Of a stretch of DNA of 64,000 nt, positions 9,935-18,670 are shown one piece after another (the first letter of the stretch is position 1; every line of letters starts with the position of its first letter). Source of the stretch: RGIG9115 sp045603225 (lineage in GTDB: Bacteria > Bacillota > Clostridia > UBA1381); contig JAZULT010000036.1 in NCBI GenBank assembly GCA_045603225.1, positions 12,968 to 76,967 of the forward strand, in the 5' to 3' direction. The notes under the pieces were generated by a model. It made no database searches and was not told the DNA's origin. It saw only the letters and a program-made list of their open reading frames with translations. Made by a program: the position numbers and the translations under genes.

Positions 9935-11260
9935 ATGCTTGAAAAATCACAGGATTATAAAGTATTTATAGACGAAAATGAAATAGAAGTCAGGAACATA
10001 CGAGTATCGGCATATCCTATAAATCAGATATACAAGGGGTATCAAAGACCTATTGAACAAACTGAAATTGCAGGACTTGCTTCATTTGATTTTGATAAGA
10101 AAGTTTATGTTACTGTAAAGAGTTCAAAAAAGATTGAAATTGTCAGGATAAGACCTGAGAAATATGGGATAAAACCGGAGATTATTGATCAAAATACCGT
10201 GGGATTTTATGTGGACAAATCTATTCTATGTAGTGTTGAGATAAACGATTACCATTCATGTTTACATCTTTTTGCAAATGAAAAAAGAGAAATTCCCACA
10301 GATTGCATTTATTATGGGAAAGGTGTACATAATGTAGGTGTACTTAAATTGGAAAGCAACAGCCGTGTCTATATTGAGGACGGGGCGATAATATATGGTA
10401 GAATTGAAGCTGCAGATGCTGAGAATATCAGTATTGAAGGCTACGGGATTATATGCGGTTCAAAAAACGAGGAACGTACCACCTTTACGAAATTCATTCG
10501 TTGTAAAAACGTACACATAGAAGGGGTTATTTTGTGTGATGCGTGTGAATGGTGTACTATGTTTGCTTTATGTACTGATGTAACTGTGAAAAATGTAAAG
10601 CTTGTTGGTATGTGGAGATATAATGCGGATGGATTTGATATAGTAAACAGTCAGAATGTAAGCATTAAAGACTGCTATATAAGAACATTTGATGATTGTA
10701 TTGCAATAAAAGGTGCATCAGGCTTTGGTGATGAAAATGTAAGTGACGTTGAAGTTAGTGGTTGTGTTGCTTGGTGTGATTGGGGACGTGCTTTTGAAAT
10801 TGGTGCAGAAACTTGTGCAAAAAAAATAACCAATATTACATTCAGAGATTGTGTGGTGGTACGAACTCAAGATGTTGCTCTTGATATTCAGCATACTGAT
10901 TATGCCGAAATATCTAATGTGGTTTTTGAAAACATTATTGTGGAGCATAATGATAAAATACATCGTCCGAAGCTTCAGGAGTATGACGGAGAGATATATG
11001 CAGTAAACAATGATGAAAATTATTATCCGTCGCTTATTGTATTAGAAATAAAGAAGAATATGTGGACTACATCAAAAGATTACGGTACGATAAGTGATAT
11101 AACTTTTAAAAATATTAAAGCACCGGGAACTATGGGAATATCTCTTCTTGGAGCAAATGAAGAATATAAGATTTCGGGAGTATCGTTTGAAAATATAAGT
11201 TCATATGGTGGAAAACACAGCTATTATATGAAGAATGTAGAGAATATCAGTATTGGGTAG
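9935..11260 (+). CDS. GH28-like (polygalacturonase-type) right-handed beta-helix hydrolase, intracellular
   Basis: I chose the ATG at 9935 (GGGGG at 9923-9927, spacing 7) over the longer frame from 9884, whose start lies inside a hairpin. There is no signal peptide, so the enzyme is probably cytoplasmic. Residues ~130-430 show the repeated beta-helix pattern of pectin-active enzymes. The GH28 signatures NADGFD (family NTDG) and DDCIAIK (family DDCI.IK) carry the catalytic Asp residues. The usual GHG motif is replaced by a GRAFEIGAE stretch, so the exact specificity (exo-polygalacturonase, rhamnogalacturonan or other uronide) is open. The gene is followed directly by a two-component system whose ribosome site overlaps its stop codon, which makes co-transcription likely. 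Confidence 0.8.
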   Translation: MLEKSQDYKVFIDENEIEVRNIRVSAYPINQIYKGYQRPIEQTEIAGLASFDFDKKVYVTVKSSKKIEIVRIRPEKYGIKPEIIDQNTVGFYVDKSILCSVEINDYHSCLHLFANEKREIPTDCIYYGKGVHNVGVLKLESNSRVYIEDGAIIYGRIEAADAENISIEGYGIICGSKNEERTTFTKFIRCKNVHIEGVILCDACEWCTMFALCTDVTVKNVKLVGMWRYNADGFDIVNSQNVSIKDCYIRTFDDCIAIKGASGFGDENVSDVEVSGCVAWCDWGRAFEIGAETCAKKITNITFRDCVVVRTQDVALDIQHTDYAEISNVVFENIIVEHNDKIHRPKLQEYDGEIYAVNNDENYYPSLIVLEIKKNMWTTSKDYGTISDITFKNIKAPGTMGISLLGANEEYKISGVSFENISSYGGKHSYYMKNVENISIG

Positions 11261-11271
11261 GAGGAGATTCT

Positions 11272-12723
11272 GTGATTTTATCTTGTGTAATGATTTTGGT
11301 GTTTCTCTTTCTGCTGATTATCCTTGCAATAAAAAGCAGAACATTTTATCCGATTATAATTAAAATATTTGGTATTATTCTTATGGCATTTTCTTTGATA
11401 CTGTATGCGGCAAAAATGTCAATTTATCATACAAACATACCGATGGAATACGATATATATTTGTTTTTGAATAGAATTAAGATAGCCTTTGATACTGTCT
11501 TTTTGGTATCCAATATTGGATTGATATGTTTTTTAGTTAGCCAAGTTATGTATATTAGAAAGCTGTGTTCAATGAAAAAGCGGCTAATAACTTGCTCAAT
11601 AATACCTATAATTGTTTTTGGCTTTTTAAACAGTAAAACAGTATGTGAAAAAATATATTTAAGGGTGGCAGAAGGCACAGAAGGAATAACAGCTTTGAAT
11701 GAAGTAAACAGCATAGTAAATATAATAATGCTAATTATATTTATTTCATTTATGATTATTCCTTATGTAGTAGGTATATATTCGTATTTTAAAACAAAAT
11801 TATTGCATACAAAAACGGAAATTGTATCATCTTGTACAGCATGGTTAGGCATAGATGTTCTCGGTGCATTTTTAATATATGGTAATAGACTTGATATGGC
11901 AATGTTTTACAATATGTCTCTTTTGAAATATCCAAAGAACATATATATAACATCAAGTAATTTATCAATTCTGATATTTATCATATTTCTTCTTGCAATT
12001 GTTTATTTTGTGATGAAGAAATTTTCACCATTTGGTGATAATTTGAATAAAAGAAATATTGAGGTACTTGTCGAAAAAGATGAAAATACAATAATGATGC
12101 TCCATTCATACAAAAATGCGTTTTGTTCGATATTGATGTGTTCAGATATGAATAATAATGTTGGAAATGATGAGACAAGAATTGATATTATTCGGGAAAT
12201 TGCTGAAGATTTTTCTGAAAAGATTGAAAAAACGATACAAATGTACAGAGCAAATGAAAAAACATTGTTTGGGGTGAGAACACAAATTGATCTTATAGAA
12301 ACTGTAAATACTGCTATTAAAAAGAGTAAGATAGATTTTCCGGTTGATTTAAAGACTAATTCAAGCAGTATTGAAATTACAGCAGATGCATTTCAGATTA
12401 ATGAGTGTTTGATTTGTATATTAAACAATGCTTATGAGGCTATTGACTATGATAAAGAGGATAAAAAAATTATAATAGAGATAGGCGTTGAAAATTCGTA
12501 TGTATATATAAACATAACCGATAATGGTTGCGGAGTAAACAAAAAAACTCGTCAAAAGATGTTTAAACCTTTGTATTCTACAAAGCTTGGCGGAAACAAT
12601 TTTGGTATGGGGCTTGCATATGCAAGAAAAATTGCGAAAAGTCATGGCGGAAACATAAAAATAAAAAGTAAAGAAGAAGTATATACAACCGTGCAGATTG
12701 TATTAAACAAGAGCGGAAAATGA
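11272..12723 (+). CDS. Membrane sensor histidine kinase
   Basis: GTG start with GAGGAGA at 11261-11267. The N-terminal ~250 residues hold about seven hydrophobic helices and little extracellular loop, a 7TM-like sensor. After a helical dimerisation segment (candidate histidine in MLHSYKN, ~residue 282) the C-terminus is a HATPase_c domain: N-box ILNNAYEAI, G1 DNGCG, F-box MFKPLYSTK and G2 FGMGLAYARK. It should autophosphorylate on a signal sensed in or near the membrane and pass phosphate to the response regulator encoded 47 bases downstream. Location after the GH28-like gene and before the ARH/sialidase genes suggests sugar or wall sensing; that is inference. Confidence 0.85.
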   Translation: MILSCVMILVFLFLLIILAIKSRTFYPIIIKIFGIILMAFSLILYAAKMSIYHTNIPMEYDIYLFLNRIKIAFDTVFLVSNIGLICFLVSQVMYIRKLCSMKKRLITCSIIPIIVFGFLNSKTVCEKIYLRVAEGTEGITALNEVNSIVNIIMLIIFISFMIIPYVVGIYSYFKTKLLHTKTEIVSSCTAWLGIDVLGAFLIYGNRLDMAMFYNMSLLKYPKNIYITSSNLSILIFIIFLLAIVYFVMKKFSPFGDNLNKRNIEVLVEKDENTIMMLHSYKNAFCSILMCSDMNNNVGNDETRIDIIREIAEDFSEKIEKTIQMYRANEKTLFGVRTQIDLIETVNTAIKKSKIDFPVDLKTNSSSIEITADAFQINECLICILNNAYEAIDYDKEDKKIIIEIGVENSYVYINITDNGCGVNKKTRQKMFKPLYSTKLGGNNFGMGLAYARKIAKSHGGNIKIKSKEEVYTTVQIVLNKSGK

Positions 12724-12770
12724 GTTGAAATACATTAAAGACATAATAATAAAAAGGAGATGTGTATAGC

Positions 12771-13466
12771 GTGAGTGCTGAAAAAATCAGTGTGCTTGTG
12801 TGTGATGATATGGCATATATCGGCAAACTTTATTGTTCAATGCTGAATAATTCAGAAAGCTGCCAATGTGTTGGAACAGCGGAAAATGAACGAGATACGA
12901 TTGCTATGGTGGGGAAATTGCATCCCGACATTATATTGCTTGATGTCCAGATGGATTCTGTTGATTCGGGTTTGAAACTTATAACACAGATTTTAGAGGT
13001 ATCGCCTCTTTCAAAGATAATAATGATCTCGGTGTCAAATGACAGTGAGAATATCTTTAAAGCGATACAGCTTGGAGCAAAGGATTATTTTGTTAAAGAC
13101 CACCCGTTTGAAGATCTTTTAGAAATAATTGAGAATGTATACAAAGGTGAAAATAAGATTCATTCTGATATAGTCGCAAAGATAATGGAGCATTATGATA
13201 TTGTCGAAAAGAAGCAGGAGTCACTGCTTTATATAGTAAATAAACTTATGTGCTTATCTAAGCGAGAAATGGAAATTTTGCGAGAGCTTTGTCATGGATT
13301 GTCCTATAGTGATTTATCAAAAAAGCTTTTTATAGAGGAAGTTACGATAAGAGTTACGGTTAATAATATCATTAAGAAAACAGAGTTTAAAAATATACAA
13401 ATGCTTATTGAGCATGTCAATAAACTTGGGATATTTTCTCTTTTTAATAACAAATTAGGAGATTAA
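12771..13466 (+). CDS. NarL/LuxR-type response regulator
   Basis: GTG at 12771 is preferred because GGAG at 12756-12759 is 11 bases away; the in-frame GTG at 12762 would sit only 2 bases from it. Residues 1-125 form a receiver domain: acidic pocket D12/D13, phospho-acceptor D58 (IILLDVQMD), conserved Ser in MISVSND and Lys in YFVKDH. Residues ~155-220 form a LuxR-type helix-turn-helix (LSKREMEILREL, then LFIEEVTIRVTVNNI). It is the likely partner of the kinase just upstream. A terminator hairpin begins at its stop codon, so the kinase and regulator end an operon, and a new promoter for the next gene starts at 13530. Confidence 0.88.
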   Translation: MSAEKISVLVCDDMAYIGKLYCSMLNNSESCQCVGTAENERDTIAMVGKLHPDIILLDVQMDSVDSGLKLITQILEVSPLSKIIMISVSNDSENIFKAIQLGAKDYFVKDHPFEDLLEIIENVYKGENKIHSDIVAKIMEHYDIVEKKQESLLYIVNKLMCLSKREMEILRELCHGLSYSDLSKKLFIEEVTIRVTVNNIIKKTEFKNIQMLIEHVNKLGIFSLFNNKLGD

Positions 13467-13489
13467 TAACGTGAAAATCACGTTATTTT
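13465..13489 (+). terminator. Intrinsic terminator after the two-component system
   Basis: Perfect 9-bp stem AATAACGTG / CACGTTATT with a 5-base loop (AAAAT) and a T-run; it overlaps the response regulator stop codon. Confidence 0.75.
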
Positions 13490-13529
13490 GCCTCCGGCGG
13501 ATTTTATTGTCCGTGCGATTTTTTTCGTC

Positions 13530-13559
13530 TTGACAGCCGAAAACGCACATGGACATAAT
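13530..13559 (+). promoter_or_regulatory. Sigma-A promoter for the ARH-fold gene, with downstream inverted repeat
   Basis: TTGACA at 13530-13535 and CATAAT at 13554-13559, 18 bases apart. A 7-bp inverted repeat CCTTGTC/GACAAGG (13572-13578 and 13587-13593) lies in the expected 5' leader and could be an operator or leader hairpin. Confidence 0.65.
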
Positions 13560-13633
13560 TTCCATTATACGCCTTGTCAGTCCACAGACAAGGTTGTATA
13601 TATTCTTCATTACTACGTGTGGACAGAAAGGCT

Positions 13634-15265
13634 ATGGAAATTAATATGTATGAAATACAGTATGATACCTTTTTGGATAAGATACATGGCTGTTGGTACG
13701 GCAAGTGTCTTGGTGGTGCTGCCGGTGCACCCGTTGAGGGAATAAAAAAAGTAATTGAAGTTGGAGATTTTACAGAGATTTTTAACCCGGACTTACCGAA
13801 CGATGACCTTGATCTGCAGCTTTTGTGGATTGATGTATTAAAGGAAAAAGGCACAATTATAAATTCCTGTGATTTGGCAGATGCATGGGTGGAAAAATGC
13901 TGGTATCCGTTTTCCGAGTATGGATATTTTCTTAAAAATTATATGCGTGGTGTGAAACCGCCATATTCCGGAATTATCAATAACAGCTTCTTCAAAGAGG
14001 GAATGGGATGCCCTATAAGAAGTGAAATATGGGGAATAATTTCAGCGGGAAATCCCGAGCTTGCATCACAGTATGCCTATATGGACGCAAGCCTTGACCA
14101 TGCAGAAAACTCGGTTTATGCAGAACAGTTTTTAGCAGTAATTGAGGCTATGGGTTTTTTAGAAAGTGATATGGATAGGCTTATCCAATGTGGGATGAAT
14201 TATATTCCAACAGAAAGTAAGCTACATAAGTGTTTTGATATGATTATTGATATGTATCAGAAGGGCGAGGACTGGCTTTCAGCAAGAAAGGAAGTTCTTA
14301 ATAAGTATTCGCACCCTGATTTTACAAATGTTGTGCAAAACTTAGGATTTGTATTGATTGCACTTTTGTGGGGCAATTGTGATATGCGTGATACAATCAA
14401 TATCGCATTAAAGTGTGGATATGACACCGACTGCACTTGTGCATCAGCCGCAGCGATTGTTGGAATTATAAAGGGTTATGAAGGTCTTGGAAAGGAAATT
14501 ACAGATCTTATAAAAGATTATTTTATATGTGGTGTGGATGTGGTACTTGAATCAGACAGTATTAAGGATTTGGCAATTACCACTGCAAAAATTGCAATGC
14601 AGACACCTAACTATGAACTTAAAGTAGTAGATGCGCCAATGGTGTATGAAAGACCTCAAAACTTTAAGGGATTCGCACTTGAATATCCAACCCAAGAAGG
14701 GCTTGAAAATGCTAAAAAGCTATTAAAGCCTGTGAAATGGGAAGTTTACGGACCATTTTTTGAACAGCTTAATCAACCTATAAATCCGGATTTTCCAAGT
14801 CCACATGGAGAAGGATGTGTTTTGCCTGATTTGGTATGTATGGTAAACAGTGAAGTCTTTTTGGATAAGGAATACATAACTGAATTTGAAGATGAGTCAC
14901 TTGCCTGCGTAATAGATGCATATGAGGACTTTATTGAGATTGACGATAACCTTACTTTAGAGGGACAAATGTGCTGTTATGCACGTGCCAGGATTGTATC
15001 TCCAAAGGCACAAAAGGTGTGGGCAATCGTAGGAAACAGCGACGGTTTCAGATTGTTGGTTAATGGTGAAAATGTTCTGGAAAAAGATGAAATTTGCTTG
15101 TGGACACCATATAACAACTTCACATTGATTGATTTAAAAGAGGGTGAAAATGAATTTGTTGTAAAGCTTTTAAGAAGAACAGCAAGTTTGAAATTTTCAT
15201 TGGGACTGAGAATTTACGATGGAAACCATTGGCACAGAAGCAGATGGTGTACTGATTTAAGGTAG
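13634..15265 (+). CDS. ADP-ribosylglycohydrolase-fold protein fused to a C-terminal beta-sandwich
   Basis: Start at ATG 13634 (GAAAGG just upstream, close spacing; ATG 13646 is an alternative). Residues ~1-330 match the ADP-ribosylglycohydrolase (ARH) fold: GKCLGGAAGAPVEG at the N-terminus, NDDLDLQLLW in place of the usual DDT motif, and a C-terminal YDTDCTCASAAAI that supplies the metal-binding D-x-D. Residues ~360-540 are an added domain ending in a jelly-roll-like region (GFRLLVNGENVLEKD, then LKEGENEFVVKLL) of the sort seen in glycan-active enzymes. There is no signal peptide. Known ARH enzymes remove ADP-ribose, but ARH-fold proteins with sandwich domains beside sialidase and hydrolase genes may act on a sugar N- or O-glycoside. 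That function is inference. Confidence 0.75.
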   Translation: MEINMYEIQYDTFLDKIHGCWYGKCLGGAAGAPVEGIKKVIEVGDFTEIFNPDLPNDDLDLQLLWIDVLKEKGTIINSCDLADAWVEKCWYPFSEYGYFLKNYMRGVKPPYSGIINNSFFKEGMGCPIRSEIWGIISAGNPELASQYAYMDASLDHAENSVYAEQFLAVIEAMGFLESDMDRLIQCGMNYIPTESKLHKCFDMIIDMYQKGEDWLSARKEVLNKYSHPDFTNVVQNLGFVLIALLWGNCDMRDTINIALKCGYDTDCTCASAAAIVGIIKGYEGLGKEITDLIKDYFICGVDVVLESDSIKDLAITTAKIAMQTPNYELKVVDAPMVYERPQNFKGFALEYPTQEGLENAKKLLKPVKWEVYGPFFEQLNQPINPDFPSPHGEGCVLPDLVCMVNSEVFLDKEYITEFEDESLACVIDAYEDFIEIDDNLTLEGQMCCYARARIVSPKAQKVWAIVGNSDGFRLLVNGENVLEKDEICLWTPYNNFTLIDLKEGENEFVVKLLRRTASLKFSLGLRIYDGNHWHRSRWCTDLR

Positions 15266-15353
15266 AGGCGATGGAAGCATTGGACAAATAATAACAAACA
15301 ATTGCTCCGTTTGATACTATACTAATAAAAATAAGTAATGAGAGGAAATAATA

Positions 15354-15395
15354 ATGAAGTTTGATCGGGGACAGTATAAGGAGTATTACAAATGA
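15354..15395 (+). CDS. 13-residue leader ORF overlapping the sialidase-like gene
   Basis: ATG at 15354 is preceded by AGAGGAAA (15341-15347) and encodes MKFDRGQYKEYYK. Its TGA overlaps the ATG of the next gene (ATGA). It could be a coupling leader peptide, or the stump of a deleted gene; I cannot tell which. Confidence 0.35.
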   Translation: MKFDRGQYKEYYK

Positions 15396-16483
15396 AACAA
15401 CTTATTCACGAACAATACATTGAAGGAGCATTGAAGCGCCTTCATCTTTTAGAACCTGAGATATATGTCGACAATGAAGCGAGAGAAAGAAGCGGTCATG
15501 TGGGACATGCTATGACAGAGTTTGCACCCGGAAAAATAATTGCGTTTAATTCAAACACTTCTGCAAAACTTCATTCCGGACATTCTCCTTTCGGATGGAT
15601 AGAATATAGAATTTCAGAAGATTATGGTAAGAGCTGGGGTAAAATTAATGTTCTTGATTATTCTGTAAAGGAGTTTGTTGACGGAATACAAACTATAGCC
15701 ATAGAAAAAGCTGTAACCTGTGAAGATGGAAGTATTGTAGCTTTTTGTCTGACGTGTGAGGGAAAATTACTGTACGAGCCATATGGTATACCAAGAGTAA
15801 TTCGTTCTGAGAATGGCGGAAAAACATGGAGTGAGGCAAAGGAGATGCTTAACTATAAAGGACGTGTTTATGATGCAATATATCACGAAGGTTCAATCTA
15901 TGTTTTAGAGTTTTCCAATGATGATTTTTTGGGAAAAGGGTCGGAACATTTATACAGAATTATTAAAAGTGATGATAACGGAAAAAGCTTTTATGAGCAT
16001 AGCGTGGTGTCGTTCCCTTCTACTGAATCAAGAGGCTATGGCAATATGATTTTTACTCCTGAAAATACCTTGTTGGTTTATGTTTATAATGCAAATGATG
16101 AAGTTAACATGGATTGTATCAAAAGTGATGATCTTGGAAAGACTTGGAATAACTATGTAAAATGCTATGTTGATAAAAAGATAAGGAATCCGCAGATTGG
16201 ATTTCTTGACGGTCAATATATTTTGCACGGAAGAGCGGGCGAAAGTGAAGCAGGAACCGGTTCGTTTGTTATATATACATCACTTGACGGAATAAATTGG
16301 AGTCAAGGGGAAATTCTCGTTGAAGGTCGTCCGGCTTGTTTTTATTCAAATAATATTGTCATAAAGTGTGCTGACGGGAAAAACAGAATGCTTGTGCAGT
16401 ATTCGGAAAATTATAACGATCCTACCCCTGGTAAATGGAGCGGTCAGGTTAATGTTATGCATATGTGGATAGAGAGCAACTGA
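15392..16483 (+). CDS. Sialidase-like (BNR/Asp-box) six-bladed propeller protein, intracellular
   Basis: ATG with AAGGAG at 15379-15384. The protein is 363 residues with no signal peptide. Four Asp-box motifs of the S-x-D-x-G-x-(T/S)-W/F type are visible: SEDYGKSWG (~72), SENGGKTWS (~141), SDDNGKSFY (~194) and SDDLGKTWN (~243). These mark a sialidase or neuraminidase-type beta-propeller (GH33 superfamily). Asp-box proteins are also exo-hydrolases and lyases for other sugars, so sialic acid specificity is not proven. It follows the ARH-fold gene and precedes a broken KDPG-aldolase gene, consistent with the remains of a sugar-acid utilisation locus. Confidence 0.75.
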   Translation: MKQLIHEQYIEGALKRLHLLEPEIYVDNEARERSGHVGHAMTEFAPGKIIAFNSNTSAKLHSGHSPFGWIEYRISEDYGKSWGKINVLDYSVKEFVDGIQTIAIEKAVTCEDGSIVAFCLTCEGKLLYEPYGIPRVIRSENGGKTWSEAKEMLNYKGRVYDAIYHEGSIYVLEFSNDDFLGKGSEHLYRIIKSDDNGKSFYEHSVVSFPSTESRGYGNMIFTPENTLLVYVYNANDEVNMDCIKSDDLGKTWNNYVKCYVDKKIRNPQIGFLDGQYILHGRAGESEAGTGSFVIYTSLDGINWSQGEILVEGRPACFYSNNIVIKCADGKNRMLVQYSENYNDPTPGKWSGQVNVMHMWIESN

Positions 16484-16515
16484 GCAAACGAAAAAAGCTT
16501 AGCATACGTTGCTGA

Positions 16516-16818
16516 TACAGAACACCTTCAGAGATACAATCAGCTCATCGTTGTGGCGCTGATTTTGTAAAAATGTTTCCTATAACGAATCTTGGTATAG
16601 AATATGTCAAGGCGGTAGAAGTGCCTCTTTCTCATATCAAATTGCTTGCTGTGGGTGGAATAAATGAAAACAATATGGCAGACTATTTAAACGCAGGAGT
16701 ATGTGGGTTTGGTATAGGCTCAAATATTGTAAGTAAAAAGTTGATAAATGCAGGCGACTATGGAGCAATAACTGATCTTGCAAAAAAATATACAAAGGTG
16801 ATAATATGCGTAGTGTAA
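16516..16818 (+). pseudogene. Remnant of a KDPG/KHG aldolase gene (C-terminal half)
   Basis: The frame opens after a TGA at 16513-16515. It reads TPSEIQSAHRCGADFVKMFP and then a stretch containing KLLAVGGINENNMADYL and FGIGSNIV. These are the family's PGA(x)TPTEI, GADFVK-FP Schiff-base-lysine and VGGI phosphate-binding motifs. The N-terminal half (first ~110 residues) and any start codon are missing, so this is a decayed 2-dehydro-3-deoxy-phosphogluconate aldolase-type gene. The rest of 16484-16515 shows nothing recognisable. Confidence 0.75.
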
Positions 16819-16834
16819 AAACAATTGTGAAAAA

Positions 16835-16948
16835 TGGGTAAGTGTATTAGAAGAGTACGCTGTTCGATATGGCGATAAAGTTAAGGGTTGGTGGATTGAC
16901 GGATACTACGATTATTTCCAATACACTAATGAAAGATATATTATGAAT
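16835..16948 (+). pseudogene. Remnant of an alpha-L-fucosidase-like gene
   Basis: An internal fragment without start reads VSVLEEYAVRYGDKVKGWWI followed by DGYYDYFQYTNERY. The pattern RYG-KV-GWW-DG-Y is typical of GH29/alpha-L-fucosidase-like proteins. It directly follows the aldolase remnant in another frame, so this is a second decayed gene, cut off by the convergent TSUP gene. Confidence 0.55.
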
Positions 16949-16966
16949 TGCCGGGTTATGAATTTT

Positions 16967-17695
16967 TTAAAATATCATTATGATTCCGCTTACAATCATA
17001 CCGATGTAGATAACAAGTTTCAATTTAGCCGAGTCCAGCTTATCGAACACGAAAACTCCGATTTTGTCACCAATCATACATGCTATAAATCCGATTAACG
17101 AGTAAATCAGGATTTCTGCGGTAAACACTTTGTTTATCGCTCTGAAAACCGTTGCGTATATGTTTGTAATGCAGAAATAAAACTGAATAGCTGAAAAATA
17201 TGAAATGTTATTCTCAGTTGCGTGCGTAAAGTAAAGCACTGCCGGCGGACCGCCCGTTGAGAACAGACCGTTAAGAGTGCCTCCGAGTGTTCCGGCTATC
17301 AATCCGTTTTTTACAGTTGGTCTTATTGTTATGTGCTTGTTGAAAAACAAAAAATAAATACTGAGGCATATAAGAACCGAGCCGAGCAGAATATTGAAAA
17401 TTTCGGACGGTACTGATGATGAGAAATATACTGCCGCAGGAATGGTAATCATCGCTGCAATAAGTGGTGGTAAAGCAGTTTTAAGCGGAATATTTTTCCT
17501 GTATTTAATTGTGTTATATGTAGATGTACCGCACGAAAAAAGTCCGGATATCGCCGCTGCAGCAGTGTGTGACGGCATGAAATGCGGAAGAAACAGCATA
17601 ACAAAAATTCCGAGCCCGAATCCGCTTACACGTTGTATAAAGCCTGCGCATGCGGATATGAGACACAGCAGTGCCATACTTGGGATTGAAAGCAT
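16967..17695 (-). CDS. TSUP (TauE/SafE) family membrane transporter
   Basis: 242 residues with about eight hydrophobic helices and the two-fold repeat of TauE/SafE proteins (N-terminal SACAGFIQRVSGFGLGIFV, second half GTLGGTLNGLFSTGGPPAVL). Family members move sulfite, sulfoacetate or other small organosulfur or organic anions. The ATG at 17695 has AAAGGAAC seven bases upstream. It lies 22 bases after the AraC gene on the same strand, so the two form an operon, and the AraC protein may control it. The substrate is unknown. Confidence 0.85.
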   Translation of the reverse strand: MLSIPSMALLCLISACAGFIQRVSGFGLGIFVMLFLPHFMPSHTAAAAISGLFSCGTSTYNTIKYRKNIPLKTALPPLIAAMITIPAAVYFSSSVPSEIFNILLGSVLICLSIYFLFFNKHITIRPTVKNGLIAGTLGGTLNGLFSTGGPPAVLYFTHATENNISYFSAIQFYFCITNIYATVFRAINKVFTAEILIYSLIGFIACMIGDKIGVFVFDKLDSAKLKLVIYIGMIVSGIIMIF

Positions 17696-17717
17696 ATTTT
17701 TGTTCCTTTCTGTATTT

Positions 17718-18587
17718 TTATCTTTTATTTTTTCTGTACTCTCCGGGAGTGCAATTATAGTAATTTGAGAATTCTTTAAAAAACCTTGTTTTATCCGAGA
17801 AACAAATTTTCTGAAGGATTTCTTCTATAGACATATCTGTCTCGATAAGAAATTTTGCTGCTTCGGTAATGCGTTTTTCGGTAAGATATTCCTTGAATCC
17901 TTTTCCTGAGAATTTTTTAAACTCACGGCTTATGTATGACGGATTAAAATAACATTTTGCCGCCAGTGAGCTGAGAGTGATAGGCTCTGAATAGTTTTTG
18001 TCAATATAATCCAAAAGATATCCCATCATATTTAGAAAGATGTCTTTCGGATAGTTTTCGTCGGGATTGTTTTGCTGAAGGGCACGGAAAAGCTTTGTAA
18101 GCAGAATTCGTGCATAACCGTTCAGGGAAATTGAATATCCCGGATTAAGCTCATTTTTTTCCGTAATCATAAAGTTGATAAGATGCTTGATTTCGTAGGC
18201 ATCATTGTCTTTAAACTTTACAAGCTGTGTATCTGTATTCAATTTTTCATCAGAATCTGAAAGAAAGAATCTGAAAATATTATAAAAAGTATCTCCGTCA
18301 ATTGCGTATTCGCTTATAAGGTCCTGCTTTATCAGAATGTTGACAAACTTAGCATTTCCCAAAGCTTTTACCGAATGAATCTGACGTGGGTTTATAAAAA
18401 TCAGACATCCCGGAGTGGTTGTATATTCTTTTTCATCAATTTTATGGATAACTGTTCCCGAAATGGTATATACAAGCTCAAGAAATTCATGAATATGATT
18501 TCCGTCTATGTAATTAGGATCGGAAATTGTCCATAGATTAACGGTCTCATCTTTTGAGAAAAAAGATTTTTTCAGATACTGGTACAT
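17718..18587 (-). CDS. AraC-family transcriptional regulator
   Basis: 289 residues; ATG at 18587 with GAGG upstream. Residues ~10-130 form a cupin-type sensor (HIHEFLELVYTISGTVIH, then PRQIHSVKA). Residues ~190-289 form two AraC helix-turn-helix motifs (ITLSSLAAKCYFNPSYISREFKK and the CFSDKTRFFKEFSNYYNCTPGEYR segment). It is divergent from the large surface-protein operon starting at 18842, and the shared intergenic region carries paired direct repeats near the operon's promoter, so it is a good candidate activator of that operon, with a sugar as effector (inference). Confidence 0.9.
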   Translation of the reverse strand: MYQYLKKSFFSKDETVNLWTISDPNYIDGNHIHEFLELVYTISGTVIHKIDEKEYTTTPGCLIFINPRQIHSVKALGNAKFVNILIKQDLISEYAIDGDTFYNIFRFFLSDSDEKLNTDTQLVKFKDNDAYEIKHLINFMITEKNELNPGYSISLNGYARILLTKLFRALQQNNPDENYPKDIFLNMMGYLLDYIDKNYSEPITLSSLAAKCYFNPSYISREFKKFSGKGFKEYLTEKRITEAAKFLIETDMSIEEILQKICFSDKTRFFKEFSNYYNCTPGEYRKNKR

Positions 18588-18670
18588 ATGATAACCTCAT
18601 TTTTTTTAATATAACTACATTATAACTCTTAATTTTACAAAAATCAAGCATAAAATCAAAATTAAGATTA

